A program made the position numbers and the translations under genes. 64,000 bases of DNA from positions 2,914,001 through 2,978,000 of the forward strand of contig BJKQ01000005.1 in the NCBI GenBank assembly GCA_006538405.1, given 5' to 3'. The notes beneath the pieces are model-generated. The model made no database searches and was not told the origin of the DNA. It saw only the letters and a list, made by a program, of their open reading frames with translations. Below, piece by piece: positions 11,210 through 22,606 of the stretch (its first letter is position 1; every line of letters starts with the position of its first letter). Source of the DNA: Hansfordia pulvinata (taxonomy: Eukaryota; Ascomycota; Sordariomycetes; Xylariales).

Positions 11210-12963
11210 ATGGACTCGCTCATCAAGGAGTTCCGCGAGGCGTACTCCGCTTTGAAGGGAGACAAGGTCGCCGAAACGTTGCACCCCGATCTGTCACAGG
11301 ACCCTTCCAAGCTTCTTGCAGTCTGGAACCGCGGCGACGCCAGGGATACCAAGTCAGACCTGAACTTCCTCTTTTACCAGGATCACTCCCGCGTGAGGCT
11401 GTCAAAAGAGGAGACCGCTGGCTGGGTCGAAATCTACTTTGCCTACTGGAAGGCTGTCGGTGAGATCCTGGCGGCCGAGGGCCTTCGCGATGGCGTAAAG
11501 GTAAGCCAACTGGCTGAGCAGCGACGTGGTGATCCCCGACGCTCGCAGAATATCGGGAGTCCGGGGCTTGTCCCTATCCTCCACCTTTCGTGGCGATCTG
11601 ACGGCTAACCTTTGCAGTCATCATGGTCCAAAGTCTATGAGTCCTGGAAGGAGTTGACGTCTCTGATCATCCGGGGCTACACCAACCACGATTTCGAGAA
11701 CTGGACTATCCCGTGTCTGTATGTCGCGGGTCGGTATCTTCGCCTGTACGCGATCCGAGCAGATGAGGAGCGCCTTCAGAGCGGCGACTCGGCCACAACC
11801 AATTTCCAAGATGACTTTGATCCGGAAACTGAAGAACACAAGCAATTGGAAGACTCCGCGCGACAGCTCAATCGCATCTTCAACCTTTGCCTGAGCGACA
11901 GGTAAGGAGTCAGTGGTAGTTGACTGCGATCTTCTGGCTAACAGATGACAGGGCGGCGTTGGAAGAGTCGCGCAAGTGGGGTATTTATTATGCCATCAAC
12001 TTGCTGTTCAAGACATACTTTAGGTTGAATGCTGCCAGTCTGTCCAAGAACGTTCTCAAAGCGCTGTCGGCTGGGCGTGGAGACATGCCCAGCATCGACA
12101 AATTCCCCAAGTCCCAACAAGTCACCTTCAAATACTACGAGGGTGTCTTATCCTTCCTCGAGGAAAACTATTTGGAGGTCAGCAGCGAAATTCCCGCATC
12201 GTTTGACACACGCTAACCTTTGTGCAGTCCGAGAACCACCTCACACAGGCATGGCAGATGTGTCACAAAGACGCGACGCGCAATCTTGAGTAAGCATGAC
12301 CCGTACCGGTTGATGTGCGATATAGACTGACACGCTACAGACTGATCCTCACATACTTGATACCCTGCCATCTTCTCACTACACACACCTTGCCCACCGC
12401 TAAGCTTCTTGGACAGTTTCCCAGGCTACAAAAGCTCTTCGGACCCCTGGCAACAGCCATCAAGAAAGCCGACCTCCGCGGATTTGATAAAGCGCTTCAA
12501 GAGGGCGAAGAGGAATTCATCAAGCGTCGCATTTACTTGACCCTCGAGCGTGGCCGATTCATCGCACTAAGAAACCTCTTGCGGAAGGTGTTCATTGCCG
12601 GCGGCTTCGAGGAAGCCAAGGACGGCGCCGCGCCGCTTCGTCGCACCCGCATCCCAGTGGCTGAGTTCACAGCGGCGATCAGAATCAGCGCAGAAGAAGC
12701 CATAGATGCGGATGAAGTCGAGTGTCTGTTGGCCAATATGATTTACAAGGTATGCACACATTCCGCTGAACTGCCTCTAATTGCCCGCCAACTTCGGCTT
12801 CTCTACTATGGCTGCCCCGCGACAACCATTACGTGGTCCCCTTCGAGCGATCAGCCAGCATTGACTAATACATCATCAGAACCTCATGAAGGGCTACATA
12901 GCACACGAACGTGGCATAGTGGTGCTGAGCAAGAACGGCGCATTTCCTGGCACGGGTGTATAG
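11210..12963 (+). CDS. csn12: PCI-domain protein CSN12 homologue
   Basis: Six exons give 451 residues: 11210-11500, 11618-11901, 11952-12177, 12228-12289, 12341-12749 and 12880-12963; every junction keeps phase. The N-terminal half is helical ([52 protein letters not shown]). The C-terminal half, about residues 280-440, is the PCI/winged-helix region ([73 protein letters not shown]). Length and order fit the CSN12/Thp1-type family. In yeast this protein joins a COP9-signalosome-like complex and a Thp3-containing mRNA-processing complex; its relative Thp1 works in TREX-2 export. It is probably nuclear. CSN12 rather than Thp1 is inferred from the start sequence and overall resemblance. Confidence 0.9.
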
Positions 12964-15610
12964 CGAGGAATGAGGAAGAAAGGCGGCAGATTTCAGGTCA
13001 TGACAATAGCAGCATGGTGCTGTGGTGCTTCGTTCTGCCACGTCGCGTTGCTATGGTTCCCAGCCGATGTATGAGCTTTGAAAGCCAAGACGTTTCACGC
13101 GCGAAAAGGGGCACAAGGGGGCACAAGGGAGCATAAGGGGGTATAAGAAGATAGCCTTCAGACTCATCAAAATAATGAGCTGGTCAACTTCCACCCATAT
13201 ACGACAGCATTTCGAGATGGAACTTCTCAGTTGTACCAATCTGTAACGTGTCCACGGCTACAATCCGTTGGCCGCTACGGGCTTAGGACTGCCGATGTCA
13301 TCAGGGGCTGTAACGGAGATTACAAATGAAGCTCTGGTCCCGGCGCACTGCAATTCAAGATCGCCTTACAAGTTGACCAGGGGGTCGCGTTCGCTATCAC
13401 GATGAGGACTTCTCTGGGGTCTGATATCGACAGCACACATTTACGCATCAAAACCAGCCCCGGGAAGATGCCGACTCCCTGCGAGCACCTGGACCCTATA
13501 TCACATATCCGGTACATATTCGGCCATGTGCTTCGCAGCAGGCAAGCAAAGCGACGGGTGCGCTGCTTTGGCCGGCTGCACTCCCTATTGCCACACGAGC
13601 GATTGAGCCCGGCCCCCAATGCACTCTTAAGTAGTACTCGTACGGGCTCCCACTTCATGTGGCCTGCATGCTCAGTCAGCATGCATAATATCAGATAGGA
13701 CATGTGAAAAAGCGGCATGGCTCGGCGCAACGCCGCATTAGGAGGTAGTACCGGGAGTACTAATAAACCCCTTGGGACATCGTCCCCCGCGCGCGCGCGC
13801 ACGCTCGAAAGGTAGCGGTGTGAATGGGGAAGAAGGGCAACACTACATGTAGGTACCTCCCCTTACAGAGTGAGCTGGGGGCGACCGCCCCAGCGGAAGA
13901 TCCAAGCTTGCTTGGGTGGCCCGTGTCGGGCGCCTGCGGGCGTGAGCGTGATTCACGCCCGTGACTCACGGGGGTGTACCTCGTTGCAAAGGGTGCCCCG
14001 GGAAGGAGGGACCGGAGTGAGTAAGGTACCTTAGGAGATTACTTCTCTCTCTTTCTTTCTCTTTTCTTTATCGCATGAGGCCCGGGGTCACGAAGGAATG
14101 GAAATGCCGGGGCTGCCCCTGTTCCCCCGGCTCCGAGCCAACCCCATACAGAGCACGCAGTCAAGGTCCCAGCAACCGGGACAGGCGGGGGCCATTGGTG
14201 GTGGCCGTGGTGGTGTGGAGGTGTACGAGTTCCCCGGGGTGCGGCTCCAGGCCCTCCGGAGCACACCCACTGTATCAGCAGGTACATTCAGTGTAGCCCT
14301 GTTAGGTCCCTAAACCCTGGGGGCCGATTTAGCGCCCTCGCGCCGTCTGGACCGCCAAGGTTGCGAGTACCTAAGGGACACGGATGGATCCATGGACAGG
14401 CGTGCCTGTGCCTCGCTAGCCCAACGCCTCCCCTCCAGTGGCATCTAAGAATCGAAACCTCAAGGCACGGCACGGGTGGGGGACCGTGAATCCCTACCTA
14501 TCCTCAAGGACTTTCTCCTTAGACGCTTCCCTCTGACGAATCAAATTGATCTGCGCGCGACATGGTTGCACCGCCGGGTCCTCCCCGCGTGCAGCCACTT
14601 TAGCTACGACGGGGCTCGATCTGGTTCTAGGGCACGAGCAGCTGTCTGCCCAGGTCCCTAGGGAAACGAGGGTCGGTAGCAGACGTGCAAAAGCAGGTCG
14701 GATGAGAAAAGAGATGTTAGTCCACACATGGATCCAGGATGGCCTCCCGCAATGGACATGTTCTTACCTGCCTCGCGCTTGGGCTCAGCAGCGATGACCA
14801 TGACACTGTCTGAACAGATCAGATAACGACACGCACTGCATTGAGATAGCCTGCGGTCACGAAAAGGACCGCAGTGACTCACGATGGGCCGTGAGCCGGC
14901 ACGTATCGTCACGTAGCATAGTATGGTCAATTCAGAGATTGTTCGCATAATTTCGATCCTCGTCTGGACTTGCTTAGCTACTCGTACGTATGATTCTTCG
15001 AGAACAAAACTTCCAAGTTGTGACTAAAAATACAATTCTGCCATGGTTCCAGCCCTTGTCCTCTTGTGTTGCAGTCTAGAGATATCTCTTTCCTACTTTT
15101 CTATTTCAATGACAAACTCGCCGTCGTGGATATCAGTCTTTCATCAAAGGTTTCGCCGGATATGATCACGTGGCTTTCGTCTCATCGAGAGGGGCTCCAA
15201 TCAATTTAGTGAGGCGCCAGACCTCTCAGCCCAACAGGTATCCGTTGTAAAAGAAACATAGTCGTACAGTGATATAAGAAATTGGGTAGATCAAGGAAAT
15301 CAACCGGGAAGCCGCCTGTTCGAGCAAACGCCGCCAGACGCCGCCAAACGCCAACGGTGTTCATAAAGCAATCGTAGTTAGGAAGAAAAAAGCACGCATT
15401 AATTTGGTGAGGGTATCTTCGAGTCGTTGATCTTGGGTGAGCTGGAAACGATCATTTGTGTGTGTCATGGTGGTCATCGGTAGTTGTTTGAGGCTGAGTA
15501 GACTCGTGGCGATCTGCAGGTCCGATCAGAAGAAGTGACGGTTGCTTCGAGGCGTGCTCCTGCGTGTGGGATTAGCTCAGGTGGACTACACTTAGGTATG
15601 GCGTATTTAC
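12964..15610. other. Intergenic region of 2.6 kb, no gene seen
   Basis: Contains GC-rich stretches with a (GC)n run at 13789-13802, a 12-bp palindrome TAAGGTACCTTA at 14022-14033 and TACTCGTA octamers at 13635 and 14979. From about 14900 the base composition is less GC-rich. No frame looks like a protein and I found no tRNA boxes. Confidence 0.55.
14022..14033. repeat. Perfect 12-bp palindrome TAAGGTACCTTA
   Basis: Self-complementary sequence in intergenic DNA. Related words (AGGTACCTTAGG, CCTTAGGTAC) recur near 5424, 22013 and 58730, so it belongs to a loose family of intergenic motifs. Confidence 0.8.
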
Positions 15611-16581
15611 TCACTGGGCACTGGAAACGTCGTCGACATGATTGCAGAGGGCGACGAAGAGGTCGAAGAACAGCTGAGATCCGCCGTTGAACATCTCCAG
15701 CTGCATTGTGCCGCTTCTCTTGAATGTGCTGCGGCTGCGGATGATGAGAGCCAAGTAGTGCGCCCGAAGCTTGGAGTCACTGTCGGGCGTATTGTTGTAC
15801 GCGTAGCGGGCAGAGGTAAGAATGGTGCTGCACTGGATGCCGGACTCTGGTGATCGTCAGCAAGACCAGATACGACACAAGGCTTGACGATGATAAAACT
15901 CACGAAGACCCTGCTTTCGCAGAGCAACCCGCTTGAGTTCCTCCAGGCCGTATCTCTCCGCAGTGCAGTATATAACGGTGTCTTTGAGGATGTCGCCCTC
16001 GGCGCTGGAATGATAGATGGAAGATTCGGAGCCGCCACGCTCTTCCTCGAGCTGCTGTATCTCCCACGAGTTCCGTCGCTTGTTGTGCACCAAACGAGGG
16101 TAGTAGTCACCCTTGTAAAGATATTCAAGGACTGACGAAAAGATCTCGGGTTCTTCGTCGGGAAGTTGGAGACGCTTGGTGTTCTGGGAGTCGGGAAGCT
16201 GGCCAGCCAGCGTTTGTTCGAACCACGGCGATGCCCCCAGCACATCCTCGTGAGCCGCGAAGATGCGCTGTTGCGGGCCAATGACAAGCGTAACGATGGC
16301 CGGAGTCAAGGCGCTGCTAGTTGGATGAGGTCAGTCAGATTGGCGGTCAGGCAGGTAGTGTTTCCCGATGGAAACAGCGCGAGGACTCACCCAGCTGCGG
16401 CCATTGATACATCGTTGGCTGCCGAAAAGGATGCGCCCGTCCCTGGCCGGCGAGATTTGGACTCATGGCGATGCTTGCGAACGCCGCTGCTCTTGGAGAA
16501 GGAAGAACTCGACTTGTTGACTTTGCTGCCTTTGGAGAAGCTCTTGGGGGCAGCGGGTTGTTCGTGGCGGCGGCCGAACAT
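15611..16581 (-). CDS. BTB/POZ domain protein
   Basis: Three exons give 279 residues: 16391-16581, 15904-16316 and 15611-15846 (introns of 74 and 57 bp). The first about 60 residues are Ser/Lys/Arg-rich and look disordered. A BTB/POZ fold follows: VTLVIGPQQRIFAAHEDVLGASPWFEQ, then LQLPDEEPEIFSSVLEYLYKGDY, the usual positions of the dimer helix and the A4-like motif, at about residues 68-130. The C-terminal part (DTVIYCTAERYGLEELKR and later FKRSGTMQLEMFNGG) is the BTB-associated helical region of fungal proteins. Proteins of this type act as adaptors, sometimes for Cullin-3, but no partner is shown here. The stop codon lies within CAGTGAGTAA, which is also a perfect splice donor; splicing there to an acceptor near 15560 would swap the last residue for about 11 others. 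Confidence 0.85.
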
Positions 16582-16817
16582 GATGTTGCGGGATGTGTTG
16601 TATGCGTGTGTGCGTGTGGATACGGTACAGGATTCGTGCGGGGCGTTGACGGCAGCGGCTGGCGACAGCGTGATGCGCGCAGCTTGTCCAGTCTTAGAGG
16701 CTTGGAGTCTCGTAACTGACTGGCTCAACGGGGCGTCGATTCGGGCGGACTCTTTTCAGGGGAATAGCGATGTTGAAGTGTCGCAGGTGGCCGTTCTCCC
16801 AGAACGGAATGATAGAT

Positions 16818-16857
16818 GGCGGCGGCGGCGGCGGTGGTGGTGGTGGTGGTGGTGGGG
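16818..16857. repeat. (GGC)n(GGT)n triplet repeat
   Basis: Tandem GGC units pass into tandem GGT units about 240 bp upstream of the BTB gene start. Strongly G-rich on the plus strand. Confidence 0.9.
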
Positions 16858-17235
16858 CGAAAGAGAAGCTGTCTGAAATTCTACCTACATTGATGACTGA
16901 AGCCTGGTGTGATGGTCATGCGGACTTTTGGGGGTGACTGGGCCCGGCAGATGGGAGGGGACTTTGGATCATTATATACTGGCCTTGTTGCCTCGAGCCT
17001 CGATGGCCGAGCCAAGGCCAGGTTTTGGGGGTGTTGGGGTGGGCGCGGGCGGCCGCGCGCAGGCGTAGAAGGGCGCAGGAGGCGTCGACCCATGAGTGCT
17101 CGTTGGGCCGCCCCAGCTGAGGCGGCACTGCCGAATCACATCGAGGGGAGCAGACGTGTGAGGTCACCCGCCGCGCAAGTTGATGCTGCGTGAATGCCTG
17201 AATAAGCGGGTGGGTCGGACCGGGAAGGGTTGAAA

Positions 17236-17304
17236 GGGGGGGGGGTGGCCAGCCTGGCGGGGGTTCCGGAGGGAGGGGGGGTTGTTTAATGGGGGGGGAG
17301 GGGT
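17236..17304 (+). repeat. Cluster of long G-tracts, possible G-quadruplex
   Basis: Within 70 bases there are at least five runs of five or more G, separated by short loops. This meets the usual G-quadruplex pattern. Function is not shown. Confidence 0.7.
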
Positions 17305-19484
17305 GAACTGCATGCACTGCACGGTCGACACGTCTTTTCCTGGCCAGGCAAGCGAGCGACGCGTCGCCAAGCCCGACCGGGACGCGAGCGAGGAGCGATA
17401 TCACATGACTTGGAGGCAATACAGCCCGACCGGGTTAGCCGGTGGTCAGTGTGCCAGGGCTGCCTGCTGGGCCCGGTTGTTTTTAATTTAAATGGACTTG
17501 ATTCCCGGCCGTCATCGTGCTGTCGTCCGTGTTTTGCTTTGTTCAACCGTGAGACCGAGTCGGATCCAAGCCAAGTCGAGTTGGCCACAAGGGATGGTCG
17601 AGTCGCGGCGAGCCGGGCCAAATGGATGTGCCACTCCCACGCCACCACATCAAGGTACGAGTACTCGTGCCTAAGAGCACCTTCAATACATATTAGCTCA
17701 CAGATCCAGGTCCAGGTACTGCGCTCACGCTCCGCGGGAGTCGCGTCTACTCGTACCGGGCGAATAACTCACACAATCGAGTACCTACAGTGTGCTTTCG
17801 CGCCTTCAGGTCAGCGCCTTCAAGGATAGCCCGCCCGGGACATCCTGGCGGCGTCGCTCCAAAGGCCTGTGAGTAACTATTAACTAGCCCTCGTACTCAT
17901 ACAAGTATGCGTCCAGGAATAGCAAGGCTGTCTGTCCGTCGGTGCCCTCTGGCCCACCGTGAATGTGAACAAGCAGGGGGGAAAGCAAATCGTTCCCCTT
18001 CCACGCCACGGTTCACAGGTTCCTCAACCGAGCACGAGTACGAGTACCTTGCGTTAGTCTGCGACAGTACCCAATGGCACTTTTTATTGCTTTTCTTCTT
18101 CTTCTTGATCATTCTTTTTTCCGTTGACTGCTTCGTTATTGGGTTACAGGGAAAAGAATTGCCCCGCGGTCGACGAGCCAGGTGACACGTTACCGTCCGC
18201 CTGTTTCCCTCAAGCACCAGATAATGCCCCGTCCGTCTCATGAGCCCAATCGGCCTCGCTCGTCTCCGTCGTCAGACTTGCCCGGTCATGTCATCCGCCC
18301 CCGTCGCTACCAGGGATGACTCCCCCGGCCCAGCGGGGTTCAGAATTCACCAATGATCGTCGCTCGTCTGGCAGATGGGCCATACGAGAATTCACGAGGC
18401 TGCTTTCCCAGTCGGGCCCTTGCCACCACCACTTCCCACGAGGCGACGCAAGCCCCTGTCCAAGCGGCCTAAGCGCGTTACCTTCTCGTAGCTTGGGCGT
18501 GCGAGCAAGAACATTCGGCCAACCTGGGAGTGCCTAGCTCAAGACTCCGTACCCCGTACGAGTAAACGTAAACGTACGCGTATCCGGCCTTCCTGAGGCG
18601 TCGGCTCGGTGTGAATGGGTGAAGTCCACGTTGCCTGCGAGCGTTGTAGCCAACACCGTGCGAGAGTGGATCCCGCTCGCGCTTGACGCCAGGACCACCG
18701 ATCCTTGCGCTTCCACGCTTTGCAAGTCGCCGGTCACGACAAGTCGGATAGCTCGTACTCATACTGTCAGATGTGATTGTGTTATTGGTCTCTGAGCACA
18801 CCAAGGCAAAGTCATACTCGGAGGTGTCGAATGCAATCGGCTCACGCTGCCCCCCGGCGCGGTCGTGCTCTACGGGCCGCGACAAGATACCGTGGATATA
18901 TCACCCCCGGCCGGGCCCAGGGTTTCTAACTACAGTAGGTAGTGACCGGTCGGCTTTCTCCAACGGGCTGCTTTCGCGTGATGTCGGCGCCAGGCCCGAC
19001 AACCGTGGCGTTTCGCGCTGTCGTGCAGAGGGCTCTGGGCAGCCCACCTCCGCGTCCAGCAGGCCGGCGCGGAGTTCTGTCTGGATGTGTCTTATTGATG
19101 CCATCATCAAAATCGCACCGGGTGTCGCGACTGTCGCGGGGGCCTGGGCCATTTTCACGTGCAGTGTGCTTACGTAACCGCTTCAGCTGCTGGAATCCGT
19201 CCTTTATTAGTTAGCGCGCGAGCCCGTCGGCGCGCTCCATGGATGTCATCATCGACTCGCCGGGTTCATGCGAGGGTCTGCTCGTAGCAACCCGTCACAG
19301 AGAGGCTCGACGACTGACTGTTTACTATCAAAGAGCTCTCCCGACCAGCCTGCCTGCTCGTCACGGGCTTCACAATCCTACTCGTATGCTTCCGCTTCAC
19401 AATCCCGACAGCGGAGAAATGCGCAGCTGGATGAAAAATAACTAAAACAAGTTGAAAACTCGCCGCAGCATCAACGCCACCACC

Positions 19485-20681
19485 ATGTCGGACACCGTCT
19501 ACGCCCTCGACAACTACTACCTGGCCATCACGCTGCTGATCACCGTGGCCTACCAGCTCCTGTTCTTCTCGATAGCCTTCACGTTCAAATTCGACAAGCT
19601 GACAGGTATGCAGTGTGCCCCCCCCCCTCCTTAAAGATATTCCCATCTTAATGATTCCAGCGACTGACCATCCCCAGACTTCGCCGGCGGCACCAACTTT
19701 GTCGTCCTGGCCATCATCACGCTCGCCTTCAGCGGCCACCACCATGCCCGCCAGCTGGTCGTCTCGCTCTTCATCATGGCCTGGGCCGTGCGCCTATCGG
19801 GTTTCCTACTCTTCCGCATCCTCAAGACGGGCAAGGACGACCGCTTCGACGACAAGCGCGACAAGTTCTTCCCCTTCCTGGGCTTCTGGGTCTTCCAGAT
19901 GATCTGGGTCTGGGCCGTCTCCCTGCCCGTGACCGTCCTCAACTCGCCCAACGTCCAGCAGTGGCCCCAGGCGCCCTTCGGCACCGGCCGCGACATTGCC
20001 GGCGTCGTCCTGTTCGCCGTCGGCTTCATCATGGAGAGCGTCAGCGACGTCCAGAAGTACCTGTTCCGGTCCCGCAACGACAAGTCCGCAGTCTGCGACG
20101 GGGGCTTCTTCTACTTCACCCGCCACCCAAACTACTTTGGCGAGATCGTCATCCAGTTCTGTAGGTCCCCGTCGTCGTCGTCGTCTTGTAGCCTCTTACG
20201 GATTCCCTTCCCCGCAGCAAACCGGGAGGGAAACAAAAAGCTAACGAGACCCACAGCCATCTACATGATATCCGTCTCTGCCGCCGCCGACGGCTACGTC
20301 AGCGGCCAGGCCTTCAAGGCGCTGTACGCCACGATCCTGGGCCCGTCCCTCCTGACGGTCCTGCTGCTGTTCGTGTCGGGCCTGCCTCTGTCCGAGCGCC
20401 CCGGCGCCAAGAGGAGGTTCGAGCAAGGGCTGAACTGGGAGGGCCAAAAGCGCTACCTGCACCGCACGAGCATCCTGATCCCCTTCCCGCCCCAGATCTA
20501 CGAGCGCGTGCCCACGTTTCTGAAGCGGACCGTGTTCCTCGAGTTCCCCATGTACGTGTTCGACCCGGCCAAGCACGCAGACGGCCCAGAGGGCCAGGCG
20601 GCTGCCGAGGAGGGGCGGGAACGCGGACGAGAGGGGGCCCAAGAACAGAGGAACAGCGGCGAAAGACTGACCGAGGCTTAG
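19485..20681 (+). CDS. DUF1295 membrane protein (steroid 5-alpha-reductase/ICMT-like fold)
   Basis: Three exons give 342 residues: 19485-19605, 19678-20160 and 20257-20681. The sequence is strongly hydrophobic, with membrane segments at about residues 10-32, 45-75, 100-125, 140-165 and 215-240. The signature FYFTRHPNYFGEI near residue 200 is the nucleotide-binding C-terminal motif of the DUF1295/steroid-reductase-like and isoprenylcysteine-methyltransferase-like superfamily. The C-terminus is hydrophilic and Glu/Arg-rich, so cytosolic. Members are ER-type integral membrane proteins, some of them NADPH-dependent reductases of lipids. The exact substrate is unknown. It converges with the GFA gene, with only about 200 bp between stop codons, so the 3' UTRs may overlap. 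Confidence 0.9.
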
Positions 20682-20878
20682 GTCATCGGCGTCAATCAAA
20701 CGGTTTCATTAATCGTATGTCTGGGCGGAGTCGACGGGGATAGTTGAGATGGTACAATACACGGCCATGCTTTGAGGCGGGCCTCGAATAATACAGACAT
20801 CCTATGCGCACATACCCATTCCTCGGCCAGCCAGCAGGTAATCAGCGCGGCGAATCGTGTGCGGCGGCCAGCCGACCC

Positions 20879-21736
20879 TTAATGCAACGGGTCCACAAAT
20901 CTCCCCTCAGCCGTCAGGTCGCTGCCACCGCTGATCCCGGCGACGACATGATCGGTCTTGTCGGGCATGGCCACGTCCGGGTCGACGTTCCCGCTGCCAT
21001 AGAGCGGCCCGGGGCTGTCGTACAGCGGATCGTTCAGGTTGTCTGGCGGCGGCGAGCACGAGTAGTCCGAGGGGTCCTGTGAGTGTGATTCGCAGCCCTC
21101 GGGGATGGGCACCATGGCGGACTTTGTCCATATGTGGATGGCCTTGCCCCAGTCCAGGCCCTCTATGCAACCTCCCTTGACAGACACAATGTTCTTCTCC
21201 TGATGCGAGCTCTCAGCTTGGGGGGCAGGGGTTTAACAGTGGAGGCGGGTGGGCTTACGGAGGCGAGGTGGAGAAGTCTGGTGCCACATTGCCGGCAGAA
21301 GTAGCTGTGTTGTGTAAGCCGGAGGGGGGGCTTTGGTGTAAAAAATGCATGCGGGGCTGGCATGAGGATGAAGAAGGGACAAGACGACCTACCACTGCAT
21401 CATGATTCCCGAGGGTGTTGGCCGGCTGGGTTGACGAAACACGTATTTTATGTCGATTATCAGCATGATCCTGGCCCCGGGATGCGACTACATAGCACGT
21501 ATCACGATCCAATATCTACCCTGGTTAGGGGTAGGGAGGGAGGACGGTTTGTGAGCTCACGTGTAGCAGGCCAGCAGGTCCATCTCGGGCAGTTTGAATC
21601 TTGGGTAGATGGCCGAGGTGCCAAAGGCGGAGCCGGTCTGCCTCCGGCACGAGGCGCAGTGGCAGATGTAGAGGGCGAGTGGCTGGGGCAACGGCGTGTT
21701 GAAGCGGACAGCCCCGCATTGGCAGCGGGCCTCCAT
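20879..21736 (-). CDS. GFA/CENP-V zinc-binding domain protein
   Basis: Four exons give 206 residues: 21561-21736, 21393-21470, 21259-21304 and 20879-21199. The zinc ligands of the GFA (glutathione-dependent formaldehyde-activating-like)/CENP-V fold are all present: CQCG at residues 4-7, CHCASC at about 26-31, and CYFCRQCG after the third exon junction. The GFA name comes from one bacterial enzyme whose activity is disputed, so the reaction here is unknown; carbon-sulfur lyase or glutathione-adduct chemistry is the family expectation. The tail after CVSVKGG-like residues is Asp/Pro-rich. The second exon (IMLIIDIKYVFRQPS) is chosen because other acceptors give stops; it is longer than usual for the family and is the weakest part of the model. 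The ATG at 21736 is the first in frame. Confidence 0.82.
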
Positions 21737-22606
21737 TGCCAAGGTGGTCTGAGGGCTCAGAGGGTGGTGTCGTGCTCGGTGATCACAGGACGCGACGCGG
21801 TAATGCGCAACGGGATACGTAAGATGGAGGCTTGCCGGCGTTGGGAGAAGCGGCAGACTGATGTTGTTGAAGTTGTCTTGTCAGGGCTGGGTAGCATTAG
21901 TCAGTCGTGATCGGTTCAGGTTGACGTCCACCATCCAATGATGCACCCATGGATCCTTCTGGGGTATGGGCCATTGGATGGGCTCCAGTAGCAGCTGGAG
22001 CTAGTGGAGGTTAGGTACCACCTTATGGGGCCACTGTTCCGGGCAGTAGACTCCGTAACTCCCACCGCCCACTGCGCGGGCTCTGCAAGCCTGTACCTAC
22101 AGTGGGTGACGGGCTCTAGGGTCTAGGTACTCCCACTGTAGCTGAAGTGCTGGAGGCCGAAGGTACCTCTCGTGGAGCAAAGCGATGCACCCCACCTTAT
22201 TAGCCGACTGCCCGACCCTCCAGTCGGAATGAGGTACGAGTACACCGCTAACGACGACGACGCCCTCCACGTCCCGTCCTTCGCTGACCCCATCACGTCC
22301 ATGTCGAGTCATACGCGCCCATCTCTATCACACTTTTACTCCATGGCTACCATTTGCCCTGGCCAACGCGCCCCTGCCTGCTCACCCAGCGCCCCTGTTC
22401 GCTTTCATTTCGACACCCATTCAGCATGGCACATTCATCCAATTTGACCAGATCGTTGATAACTGGGAGATATCTTTGACCGCTATTCGCTGTGAGGCTG
22501 CATCGAATACCTAACGCTACAAAAGCTCCGCTCCAAAGACCTCTATGTAAAAAGCACATCATCAAACGCTGTGGGGAATGGTCGAGTTTGAGTGGCTTGG
22601 AACCCT
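21737..22606. other. Intergenic region, no gene seen
   Basis: Lies upstream of the GFA gene and downstream of the acyltransferase. Contains AGGTACCACCTTATG near 22013 and a TACGAGTA octamer at 22235. Nothing else can be named. Confidence 0.5.

Larger units (their letters stand above)
16582..19484. other. Intergenic region of 2.9 kb, no gene seen
   Basis: Holds a GGC/GGT triplet run (16818-16857, just upstream of the BTB gene), a group of long G-tracts (17236-17304) and octamers at 17656, 17748, 18039, 18557 and 19379. CT-rich DNA sits around 18095. No frame resembles a protein family. Confidence 0.55.
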
